Part shown: positions 26,323 to 34,448 of the stretch, one piece after another
Layout: every line of letters begins with the position of its first letter
Numbering within the stretch: the first letter of the stretch is position 1
Source of the DNA: Latescibacteria bacterium UBA6620
GTDB taxonomy: Bacteria; Latescibacterota; UBA2968
Direction: 5' to 3'
Length of the DNA stretch: 64,000 bases
Assembly (NCBI GenBank): GCA_002433075.1
Contig: DJHM01000055.1
Location: 1-64,000 of the forward strand
Notes under the pieces: model-generated
Seen by the model: the letters and a program-made list of their open reading frames with translations, nothing else
What the model was told of the DNA's origin: nothing
Databases searched by the model: none
Position numbers and translations under genes: made by a program

Positions 26323-27003
26323 ATGAACTTCCGCGACGCACTCGAGCACGAACTGCAGGTCCAAGGAATCTCCGTTGCTGCCGTCGCCACGGCAAGCGGT
26401 GTCTCCAAGGGCGCAATATATAACATCCTCAATGGGACAACCGAAGAGGAACGAATCCGCCCGTCTACCCGACACGCCCTGGCCAGGGGCTGCGGGAAGT
26501 CGTTAGAGATCGATCCTGACGGGGCCCACCGGTTCGTGAATTCGGCCGAGGAATCGACGTCCCCGGCCACTGGAGAGGAGGTCGATGTTCCGGGTCTGAG
26601 AGTCTCGTTTGTGCCCGGGCAGCCCTTCCTTCCCGATAGACACATGGCCGAGGTTTTCAACTGGCTCAATCGACTCGAGGAATCGGGGACTCTGAGCGGG
26701 TTGGGGGTGGTAGATCGCGTGTATCAGAAACGGACTGAGTTCCTTTCTCTGGTGGTTGAGAATATTGGCGAAAAGATGACGTGGGTCGAGTTTCCTCTTT
26801 CGATCGCGTTCGACGAGGGTCCAAACGAAACGTTCACGTGCCGGCTGCCCTCGGCGGAGGCGGGGGGGCGCCTGGAGGTGACGATTCATCTGGCTGGAGG
26901 TCCACCGTATACGTTGTTCCTGCAGGACGGCAGAGCGGGGACCGCCGAGGAGGAGATGAAGCTGTCGACTCAGGCGTCTTACAGACATCGAGGCTCATCG
27001 TGA
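26323..27003 (+). CDS. XRE-family HTH regulator with unknown C-terminal domain
   Basis: 226 residues from ATG 26323, preceded by AGGAG at 8 bases. Residues about 1-60 form a Cro/CI-type helix-turn-helix (FRDALEHELQVQGISVAAV, then SGVSKGAIYNILNG as recognition helix). The rest is a Pro/Ser linker and a beta-rich domain (MTWVEFPLSIAF, TFTCRLPSAE, LEVTIHLAGGPPYTLFL) that I do not recognise; it may sense a ligand or contact the NTPase. Its stop overlaps the KAP gene start (GTGA), so the two proteins are made together. Confidence 0.85.
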   Translation: MNFRDALEHELQVQGISVAAVATASGVSKGAIYNILNGTTEEERIRPSTRHALARGCGKSLEIDPDGAHRFVNSAEESTSPATGEEVDVPGLRVSFVPGQPFLPDRHMAEVFNWLNRLEESGTLSGLGVVDRVYQKRTEFLSLVVENIGEKMTWVEFPLSIAFDEGPNETFTCRLPSAEAGGRLEVTIHLAGGPPYTLFLQDGRAGTAEEEMKLSTQASYRHRGSS

Positions 27004-28994
27004 TCGAGCAACTCAAAGAGACGGATCGTATCCAGATCCACAATGATTCTCCCGCTGAGCGCGCGCATCACTTCGGGTTTTCTGTCTACGCGGAGACGTT
27101 CGCCAAAATCATCGCGGACCGGTCCAATCAGACTCCGCTCGCAATCGCCATAAACGGTGCGTGGGGCAGCGGGAAAACCTCGCTGATGCGATCGATTCGT
27201 GAACTGCTGGTCGACATCACACGCGAAGTCGATACCGCGGGCGGCGACGAAGTGTACCGGCCGTGCCGGACCGTTTGGTTCAACGCGTGGAAGTATTCGA
27301 CCCAGAGCGCTATTCTTGTTGCCTTGGTCGAAGAGATTGTGTCCCAGATGATGGCAGAGGATTTTCCCCGGCAGCGTCTGGAACAGATGCGGAGATCCGA
27401 TGGCGGTCTGGATTGGTCTCGCATCGCGCGCTCTCTCGACGGCCTGGTTCAGCGCCCTGACTTGCCCGATCTGGCGAATCCCGTCACGAATGATGCTTCT
27501 CTGCTGCGAAACCTCCCCCTGCTGCGAGAGTTCGAGCGCTTCTTGGATCGACTGATCAGCTGGTCGATTACCGGGTCTACGCCGGGACGTCAGTCTTTTA
27601 CTGACACCAAAGGCGCGCTCGTCTTTTTCATCGATGACCTCGATCGCTGCCAACCGAACCGGGTTGCTAGAGTGCTGGAAACCGTCAAACTGTTCATGGA
27701 CCGACCGGGCTGTGTCTTCGTGCTCGGGATGGACAGCGAGATCGTCGAAAAGGCCGTCAAGGCACAGTATCAGACGATTGAGGGTTTCGATGAGCACGCC
27801 TACATGGATAAAATCATTCAGCTGCAGTTTAACCTGCCCCCGATTCGGCCCGAGCACATTCAGGGATTCATCAAGGAGGAACTGCTCGATGCAAATGTAG
27901 GCCAGCATCCCATCCTGCGATATTTGGAGACGGTTTCTGAAACGGTGTCGACGAACCCGCGAACTGTGAAGCGGTTCCTGAACACGTTCTCGATCCAGCG
28001 AAGTCTTGCCGAGCGCCGCGGGTTCCTACGGGACGGACTGATGGACGAGGATTTACTCGCCAAATGGATCATCATTTCGTTCTCCTTCGAGGAATTCTCC
28101 GAGCGAGCGCTTCAGAGACCTCTCCTGATCGCCGAAGTACAGGATACGATCAAAGAGTTGGGCCTCGGTGCCGAGGCCGTTGCGGACATCGACCTTCCTC
28201 CTCACCTTCGAGAGTACCTGGAGGACCGTAGGTTGGTCAGTTTGCTCAGCCGGGGTAAATTGTTCCCGACGGACGAAGAATCCATCTCCGTCTACACCCA
28301 TCTGAGTGCGTCTACTCAGCCACGCCGCCCGGTACCTACAGATTTCCGTGCGCCGGCTCAGGCGGCTGAGGGCATGGTCCTGGTGCCATCTGGAAAATTC
28401 CTGATGGGCGATGTCAGCCGAGCGAGTTCTCTTGACGCGTTCGAGATCGACCTCTATCCCGTTACAAACCGGCAGTACCAGCGGTTTCGGGATGAAACAG
28501 GGCATCCTCATGTGCCATCGCACTGGCGGGACGGGGTCTATCCGGCCGAAAAGGCGGAACATCCGGTCGTCAACGTGAGCATCGAGGATTGCGTGGCTTA
28601 TGCCACCTGGGCGAGAAAGCGTCTTCCCACGGAACAGGAGTGGGAAAAGGCGGCTCGAGGTCCGAGCGGGCGAAAATTCCCCTGGGGCAATACCTTTAAC
28701 CGTCAGAACTGCAATAACCTGGAAGTGGGTTATCACGATACTTCTGAGGTGGCTGAGTTTGCGAATGGCGTGAGTCAGTATGGGGTCTACGATCTGTGTG
28801 GTAACGTGTGGGAGTGGACCTCTACACCAGTGATGCCCGATAATCAGGAAGCTAGGGTGATTCGGGGGGGGAGTTGGGCGAGTCCCCAAGAAGGGGTTCA
28901 AGCAACCACGCGGGGATATGAACGCGTAGAGAGGCGACGAAGGGATCTGGGATTCAGGTGCGTGAGAGACCCAAAGTCAGTGAGTGAAGAATGA
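27000..28994 (+). CDS. KAP P-loop NTPase fused to FGE-like (C-type lectin fold) domain
   Basis: 664 residues from GTG 27000. Residues about 15-400 are a KAP-family NTPase: Walker A GAWGSGKT (53-60), RTVWFNAWKYS (90-100), Walker B FFIDDLDRC (209-217), VFVLGMDSEIVEKAV, and TNPRTVKRFLNTF. I see no membrane helices inside it. Residues about 457-655 are a formylglycine-generating-enzyme/sulfatase-modifying-factor domain: EGMVLVPSGKFLMG, FEIDLYPVTNRQYQRF, HPVVNVSIEDCVAYATW, RLPTEQEWEKAARGP, YDLCGNVWEWTS, RVIRGGSW, DLGFRC. The copper-binding cysteine pair that follows RGGS in true FGEs is absent, so this domain likely binds rather than oxidises. The architecture fits ATP-driven signalling or defence proteins. 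Confidence 0.92.
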   Translation: MIEQLKETDRIQIHNDSPAERAHHFGFSVYAETFAKIIADRSNQTPLAIAINGAWGSGKTSLMRSIRELLVDITREVDTAGGDEVYRPCRTVWFNAWKYSTQSAILVALVEEIVSQMMAEDFPRQRLEQMRRSDGGLDWSRIARSLDGLVQRPDLPDLANPVTNDASLLRNLPLLREFERFLDRLISWSITGSTPGRQSFTDTKGALVFFIDDLDRCQPNRVARVLETVKLFMDRPGCVFVLGMDSEIVEKAVKAQYQTIEGFDEHAYMDKIIQLQFNLPPIRPEHIQGFIKEELLDANVGQHPILRYLETVSETVSTNPRTVKRFLNTFSIQRSLAERRGFLRDGLMDEDLLAKWIIISFSFEEFSERALQRPLLIAEVQDTIKELGLGAEAVADIDLPPHLREYLEDRRLVSLLSRGKLFPTDEESISVYTHLSASTQPRRPVPTDFRAPAQAAEGMVLVPSGKFLMGDVSRASSLDAFEIDLYPVTNRQYQRFRDETGHPHVPSHWRDGVYPAEKAEHPVVNVSIEDCVAYATWARKRLPTEQEWEKAARGPSGRKFPWGNTFNRQNCNNLEVGYHDTSEVAEFANGVSQYGVYDLCGNVWEWTSTPVMPDNQEARVIRGGSWASPQEGVQATTRGYERVERRRRDLGFRCVRDPKSVSEE

Positions 28995-29704
28995 AACACG
29001 GTTTGAGCGCCGCACTCATCTCATTGGTCATTGTTCTGGCGGGTTTTGTCCTTGCCCAGGATGCCGATGTTGTGGCCGGCAAGCGCCAGTTTCGGTCTCG
29101 CGAAGACTCTGGCTCGGCAACGGGTATGACGTGTTGGCACTGTCACGCGGACTTCAACGAGAAAAAGACGCCGGACCAGTATGTCAGACCCGGTCACCCG
29201 ATGTTCAACGTTGGATTTCGAGCCAAATATCAGGCTTGGGACGGGAGTGGGCTGAGCTCACTGGAGATGGCGGTGAAGACCTGCCTGGAAAGGTGGATGA
29301 CCGAACGAAGAGCCGGTTCCCTGACGGGTGAAGAGGCACCCCGGCATCGAATCAGACAGTTCGCGGCCTATCTCCGGTCTGAGGAACTCTCCCCGGAACG
29401 TAAATCCAAGGCGGCGGAGCCGATGCGTGCGGAGGCACTCCCGAGCGATCGAATGCTCACGCTCGGAGATCCGGCCCTCGGCTCGACTGTCTTCAGAAGA
29501 TCCTGTGTGATCTGTCATATCAATGACGGTAGCGGGCCTGCTCCTTCCTTGATCAAGAACGGCTACAGCAGATACCAGATCGGGAAGAAGATTCGGGGTA
29601 TCAAGAATACCGGCCTGCGGGGGATCGCAATGCCTCCCTTTACGAAGGGTCGACTGTCCGATCGGGAAATGCTGAACGTCATCGCGTATGTTTATCAGAT
29701 GTAA
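28991..29704 (+). CDS. exported diheme c-type cytochrome
   Basis: 237 residues; the ATG overlaps the KAP-FGE stop (ATGA). The N-terminal signal peptide (ALISLVIVLAGFVLAQ) ends near residue 23. Two heme-attachment motifs are present: C48-W-H-C-H52 and C172-V-I-C-H176. Distal Met ligands could be GIAMPPF near the second heme and one of several Met in the first domain. The first half (KYQAWDGSGLSSLEMAVKTCLERWM) resembles SoxA/DsrJ-like monoheme regions, the second a standard cytochrome c fold. Periplasmic electron carrier; translational coupling to a cytoplasmic NTPase is unusual. Confidence 0.88.
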   Translation: MKHGLSAALISLVIVLAGFVLAQDADVVAGKRQFRSREDSGSATGMTCWHCHADFNEKKTPDQYVRPGHPMFNVGFRAKYQAWDGSGLSSLEMAVKTCLERWMTERRAGSLTGEEAPRHRIRQFAAYLRSEELSPERKSKAAEPMRAEALPSDRMLTLGDPALGSTVFRRSCVICHINDGSGPAPSLIKNGYSRYQIGKKIRGIKNTGLRGIAMPPFTKGRLSDREMLNVIAYVYQM

Positions 29705-29799
29705 ATTGCTCAGCTCTTGCTGTCCTTCCTGCCCGTTCCCCCCACGGTCTTGCCCCCCCGGAATGAGCTGGTTAAATTCCCGGTCCGTGCCGGGAGTCG

Positions 29800-31032
29800 A
29801 TGAACGTAGGATTGCGCGAGTCGATGGAAGTGTGGCAGATCCTCCTGCTGCCCGTCTATGTGCTGTCCCTGGCGCTGCTGATGGTTTTCAGCTTTCACCG
29901 ATTCGTGATCGTCTGGCTCTACTTTAAGCACGCGGATCATCAGGTTACACCCCTTCGAGCTAAAGACCCGGATCTGCCCGGCTTTACCGTTCAACTTCCC
30001 ATCTACAACGAGCAGTATGTGGTCGAGCGCCTCGTGCGGTCTGTTGCGCCGTTGGACTACCCTTACAATCTGCTACAGATTCAGGTGCTCGATGATTCCA
30101 CCGACGAAACTCAAGAACTGGCTCGTCTGGTTGCCGCGGAATTGGCCAGAGACGGACTGGATGTCCAGTACATCCACCGAGCGGATCGAGTAGGGTTCAA
30201 GGAGGGTGCGCTCGCGGCAGGGATGCAGGTCGCTCGACACGACCTCCTGGTTGTGTTCGACGCGGATTTCGTGCCGTCGGCATCTTTCTTGAGGGATACC
30301 GTACCACATTTCCAGACCAACCCGATCTGGGCGTAGTGCAGGCCAGGTGGGGCCATTTAAATCGGGACTACTCGCTCTTGACGAAAGTCCAGGCGATCTT
30401 TCTGGACGGGCACTTCGTCAAGGAGCACGGAGGCAGGAGTCGGGCAGGTCTGTTCTTCAATTGCAACGGCACCGCCGGGATCTGGAGGAAGGCCTGTATC
30501 GAAGAAGCAGGGGGTTGGCAACACGACACGTTGACCGAAGACCTCGATCTTAGTTACAGAGCGCAGATGGCGGGATGGAAATTTGTCTATCTGCCCCAGG
30601 TGGTTGCACCAGGGGAACTCCCGGTAACCGCAAGTGCGTGGAAGTCGCAGCAGTTTCGCTGGGCTAAGGAGTCGATTCAGACCGCCCGGAAGTTACTTCC
30701 CAAACTGCTGAAGAGCAGGCTCCCCTGGGGCGTGAAAGCCGAAGCTGATCCACCTCTGCGCGAACTCATCTTAGCTGCTCATGGCCCTTCTGGCGTTACT
30801 CGTGTTTCCGGCTGTTTTGTCGCGGCAGGATATGGGCTGGTTCAGGATATTGCTGGTGGACCTCCCCCTGTTCGCGAGCGCGACGGCAGTCGTATTCCGC
30901 TTTTACATTCACTCCCAGAAGCAAATCTAAGCCGACTCGAAATCACGACTTAAATACATCCCGTGTGTCCTGGCTCTGGGCGTGGGCATCTCCCTCAACA
31001 ACGCCCGGGGTGTGATTGAGGCGCTGGCAGGT
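29800..31032 (+). pseudogene. GT2 cellulose-synthase-like glycosyltransferase, decayed
   Basis: The N-terminal frame (29800-30336) gives a membrane helix, VQLPIYNEQYVVERLVRS, LDDSTDET and LLVVFDADFVP (DxD). It breaks at about 30325, where one missing base restores NPDLGVVQARWGHLNRD. The next frame holds FNCNGTAGIWR, TLTEDLDLSYRAQMAGW and QQFRWAKESIQTA (the QxxRW motif). Near 30742-30748 a second shift leads to membrane helices (LLMALLALLVFPAVL, RILLVDLPLFASATAVVF) with an in-frame TAG at 30772 and TAA at 30928. The last recognisable part is SRLKYIPCVLALGVGIS and NNARGVIEALAG. The final 40 or so residues are missing. Not functional as written. Confidence 0.8.
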
Positions 31033-32160
31033 CGTTTCCGGGTTTACTACAACGGCGGTCTCTGTGATACGGCTCCAGTCGTGCACGACGATGTGGTCGT
31101 GAGCATCGAAGTGACGACCCTTAGGCTGCTCGACAGCAGGGCGGTTCCGGAGCCGATCGAAGGCAAGCGGGTGAACCTCCTGCGATCCAATGGTTCGAAC
31201 ACTGGTGTCCGAGACTACACGGATGTCGACGGCTACGTTCGGTTCGAAATCCTGCCCCGGGTCGCTCACAAATTCCGTGTTTACTTCAGCGATGGCACGA
31301 CGGTCACAGACGAGCTTCCGGCGGCTGGCAGCACGACTGTGGCAACGGTCACGACGAGCCTCACGCTTCTCGACAGTTCGGGTGAGAACGGCATCGAAAA
31401 CAAGCGGGTCGACCTGCTTCGCCATAATGGCTCGAATACAGGCGTCAGGGTGAACACCGATGAAAACGGGTTTGCCACCTTCGAGGTTCTGAACGATTTC
31501 CAGCATAAGTTCAAAGTCCACCTGAACGGGGGGACTGAAGTGACTGCCGTCGTCAGGACGGGCGACGAAGACGAGACAGTTCAAGTGGGCCTCTCGACCG
31601 TGACCTACAACGGTGTGGCACAGAACGATGTCCGAGTTGACCTCCTTCGCAGCAACAAAAGCAACACGGGTCAGCGTCTCTACACGGACGAAAATGGTCA
31701 GGCAAGCTTCGAGGTCTTACCGAGTTTAGTCCATCATTTCCGGGGTCGAGTGCAGAACTCATGGGAGTCGACGACCGACCCCGTTACGGGTGGGAATCCT
31801 GCGACGATCGCGGTGACAGGCCCGCCAGCCACCAAACTGGTTGCGGCGAAGCAGGCGGTGGTTGACGAGTGGGGAGAGGCATACGAATTCGGGCTGTCCC
31901 AGAACAATCCGAATCCGTTCAATCCCGCTACGGCGATTCGCTACACACTGGCTGAAGAGTCCAATGTCTCGCTTGTGGTTTAGAACACTCTAGGACAGCA
32001 GGCTCGTGTACTGACCAACAATGTCGAACACGCCGGTCAACACGCGGTCCTGTGGGACGGCCGCGACGAAGTGGGTCGGACGGTGGCCACCGGGAAGTAC
32101 ATCTATCGCCTCGTAGCGGGCCGCAATGTCGCCAAGAAGAAGATGGTGTTTGCCAAGTAA
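31033..32160 (+). pseudogene. secreted repeat protein with FlgD-like C-terminal sorting domain, internal TAG
   Basis: Reads in the same frame as the GT2 tail without a stop or start between them. Three to four beta-sandwich repeats of about 75 residues share the pattern KRVxLLRxNGSNTGVRxxTDxxGxxxFEVL followed by HKFxV. After a linker comes YEFGLSQNNPNPFNP and ATAIRYTLAEESNVSLVV. A TAG (31981-31983) interrupts the C-terminal FlgD-Ig-like domain exactly where Tyr is usual, then NTLGQQARVL, HAVLWDGRDEVGRTVATG and KYIYRLVAG follow in frame to a TAA at 32160. The tail is a cell-surface/secretion signal in FCB bacteria. The N-terminus and signal peptide are lost at the GT2 join. Confidence 0.75.
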
Positions 32161-32184
32161 CCAAAGTCGGAACTTTTTCATCAA

Positions 32185-32224
32185 CGATGATGGCCCGAGG
32201 GTGTTTACCCTCGGGCCATCATCG
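32185..32224. terminator. 18-bp perfect hairpin, probably bidirectional terminator
   Basis: CGATGATGGCCCGAGGGT, loop GTTT, then its exact reverse complement, followed by TTT AAA. It separates the decayed repeat-protein gene from the TonB operon. The stem is unusually long and GC-rich; the T tract is short. Confidence 0.75.
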
Positions 32225-32263
32225 TTTAAACCCCGGCCTGTCGGCTTTCGTCACGCTTTGGGC

Positions 32264-32292
32264 TTGTCTGCCATGAGGCCCTACCATATCGT
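32264..32292 (+). promoter_or_regulatory. candidate promoter of TonB/ExbBD/RND run
   Basis: TTGTCT (32264-32269), 17 bases, TATCGT (32287-32292), 38 bases before the TonB-like ATG and just past the hairpin terminator. Both boxes are partial matches. Confidence 0.35.
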
Positions 32293-32330
32293 TAGTCGTT
32301 CGATTCACGCAGCCTGATCGACTGGATCGC

Positions 32331-33206
32331 ATGCCCATCACACCGCTCTCAAAGCGTTACTCAGCAGCCTACACGGCCGCCCTCCTCCTGCATCTTCTGT
32401 TTCTATTGCTGTTGGAACCGGCCCGCCGTTTTACTGCGGTGACGGATCCGACCCCAATTCTTATCGAGCCCGAACCCCTGGCCTTCGAATTCGTGGAATC
32501 TGAAGCAGACCCTGAAAATACGCCCCCGGACCAGACAAATCTCCTCGCAGACCGAAACGCAAGGTCTCGTGACCGCAACCAGTCAGATCTGCCCCGATCC
32601 CACCTTGTCTACAACGAAGGTATGTTCGAGAGCAAGGATGCTTTCGAGACCCAGATGGGACGTGACTTCGATCGTCTGGGGGACCCGCGCGGGAGCCGTC
32701 AGTCAAATAGAACCGGGAGGGACGGCGCGAGGGATCCGATGTGGCGGGAACGAACGGTGCAAGAAGGTCATTTCACGCAGGAACAACGAGAGGCAATGGT
32801 CTATGGCCTGCCCTTGCCCGCAGCTCAGTCTTCAGTCCCATTCGACAACACTGCTTCGAGAGCGTTGGAGGAAGGTGGGCTGCAACTCAGCACCTACACT
32901 TGGGATTTCGCTCCGTACCTCAAATATCTGAAGCGCAGAATCCAATCACACATCTTCCCGCCGGCTGCGTTTACGCGGCTTGGCATCATCGAGGGCAAGA
33001 ACACCATTCGATTTCGTATTCATCCTGATGGTACGCTGGACTCGCTCACGGTACTGGCACGCGGTGGGAGCGATCTGCTGCTCACCACGAGCCGTCAGGC
33101 AGTGGAGTTGTCAGCGCCGTTCCGCCCGTTGCCGGAGGATTTTCCGGAACCGTTCCTAGAGATTACGGCGCTCTTTGGCTACATCATCTATCGCGGTGCC
33201 GGTTAG
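32331..33206 (+). CDS. TonB-like energy transducer
   Basis: 291 residues. There is a short cytoplasmic start, one membrane helix (AAYTAALLLHLLFLLLL) and a long polar periplasmic linker. The C-terminal domain of about 90 residues contains YLKYLKRRIQSHIFPPAAF, NTIRFRIHPDGTLDSLTVLARGG and AVELSAPFRPLPEDF, the TonB C-terminal pattern. It would relay proton-motive force from ExbB/ExbD, encoded immediately downstream, to outer-membrane receptors. The linker is Asp/Arg-rich rather than Pro-rich, which is unusual for TonB. Confidence 0.85.
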   Translation: MPITPLSKRYSAAYTAALLLHLLFLLLLEPARRFTAVTDPTPILIEPEPLAFEFVESEADPENTPPDQTNLLADRNARSRDRNQSDLPRSHLVYNEGMFESKDAFETQMGRDFDRLGDPRGSRQSNRTGRDGARDPMWRERTVQEGHFTQEQREAMVYGLPLPAAQSSVPFDNTASRALEEGGLQLSTYTWDFAPYLKYLKRRIQSHIFPPAAFTRLGIIEGKNTIRFRIHPDGTLDSLTVLARGGSDLLLTTSRQAVELSAPFRPLPEDFPEPFLEITALFGYIIYRGAG

Positions 33207-33216
33207 AGGATAACGT

Positions 33217-33864
33217 ATGGCCTGGGATCTGTTTCAACAGGGCGGGATCATCATGTATCCGCTCTTTATCTGTTCCGTAGTTGCCCTCGGAATCGCCATC
33301 GAACGTGCTTTCAGCCTTCGCCGGCCGCGCATCATCCGGCCGGAGATCGTCAGCGTCATCGAGAATATCGGTGGCCCGGAGGATGTGGGTCTCGCCCAAT
33401 CCGTGTGTGGGCGGTTCGAGGGTCCCTTTGCGAACGTCGTGAGGGCAGGCCTGGATGATCGGGATCTGTCTGTCGATGAAATCCGCGAGAGCATCCTCGA
33501 CCAGGGCCGTCAGGAGATGGGCGATTTGCAGCGAGGGCTTGTCGTGCTCGAAACTGTGGCCAGTATCACGCCGTTGCTCGGGCTACTGGGGACCGTCATC
33601 GGTATGATCAAAGTTTTCCAGGAGATCTCGGAGGTAGGGGTCGGGAAGGGTAACCTGCTTGCGGGGGGGATTGCCGAAGCCATTCTGACGACGGCCGCGG
33701 GACTGTTCATTGCGATCCCGGCACTCGTGTTCTACAACTATTTCACCGCTAAGGCAGAGAGTTTGGTACTTGAAATCGAGAAACATTCGAATGCGCTGCT
33801 AAAGAAACTTCGCGGGTTCAGAACACAGACGGATATCTCCGGGCACCAGGGGGAATTGTCGTGA
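33217..33864 (+). CDS. exbB: MotA/TolQ/ExbB proton channel protein
   Basis: 215 residues with GAGG before the ATG. Three membrane segments: IIMYPLFICSVVALGIAIERAF, SITPLLGLLGTVIGMIKVF (the conserved PLLGLLGTVxGM of the family) and EAILTTAAGLFIAIPALVFYNYF. It forms the pentameric proton channel around ExbD. The neighbouring TonB-like gene favours ExbB over TolQ, but the two cannot be strictly told apart. Confidence 0.93.
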   Translation: MAWDLFQQGGIIMYPLFICSVVALGIAIERAFSLRRPRIIRPEIVSVIENIGGPEDVGLAQSVCGRFEGPFANVVRAGLDDRDLSVDEIRESILDQGRQEMGDLQRGLVVLETVASITPLLGLLGTVIGMIKVFQEISEVGVGKGNLLAGGIAEAILTTAAGLFIAIPALVFYNYFTAKAESLVLEIEKHSNALLKKLRGFRTQTDISGHQGELS

Positions 33865-34271
33865 GAATGGTCGCGACAACCCGGCGTCGGCCGAACGTGA
33901 ACATCACTTCCTTGATCGACGTGCTTTTTCTGTTGCTCACGTTCTTTTTGGTCACGACCAGTTTTATCGAACAGTCCGCGCTCAAAGTAGAATTACCGTC
34001 GATGGAAAACGCCGATCGGTTGCAACGCGAGAAGAGCTTCATCCTCAACGTAAGCGCATCGGGCGAAATGGCCTATAATGGAGAACCGGTGTCCGAGGGA
34101 GCTCTCCGCGGCATTCTGACCTCGACGTCGAATCAAGTGGATGCCGGGGGAGGACTCGTGCTCCGGGCAGATCAGGGCCTTCCCTACGGGGATGTGATGA
34201 GGATTCTTGATCTGATCAAAGGTGCGGGAGTCAAGCGGTTCATCATTGCGACCGAAGACGCACAGCCTTGA
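33861..34271 (+). CDS. exbD: ExbD/TolR proton channel subunit
   Basis: 136 residues; GTG overlaps the exbB stop (GTGA). It has an N-terminal cytoplasmic RRRPNVNITSLIDVLFLLLTFFLV with the family's single membrane Asp (IDVLFLLL), then a periplasmic domain (VVLRADQGLPYGDVMRILDLIKGAG) typical of ExbD. It supplies the protonatable residue of the motor. Start and function are consistent with its neighbours. Confidence 0.94.
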   Translation: MRMVATTRRRPNVNITSLIDVLFLLLTFFLVTTSFIEQSALKVELPSMENADRLQREKSFILNVSASGEMAYNGEPVSEGALRGILTSTSNQVDAGGGLVLRADQGLPYGDVMRILDLIKGAGVKRFIIATEDAQP

Positions 34272-34285
34272 TGCGAGGTTATTCG

Positions 34286-34313
34286 TTGTCGATTGCGGTT
34301 CCTTTGGTATATT
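34286..34313 (+). promoter_or_regulatory. candidate internal promoter before RND genes
   Basis: TTGTCG (34286-34291), 16 bases, TATATT (34308-34313). It lies in the 177-bp gap between exbD and the RND adaptor, so the efflux genes may have their own start. Confidence 0.3.
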
Positions 34314-34448
34314 GGACATGTTAGTAACCACTCGCTTTTCCGGCCCCTTCGGGGAACCGGCCTGCGTCGATCCTCGTCGAATCACCCCACTGGCCTGCTT
34401 TCCGACAGACGGGCCTCGTCTGTCTGGTTCCAGAATCAGGAGAGTCAT

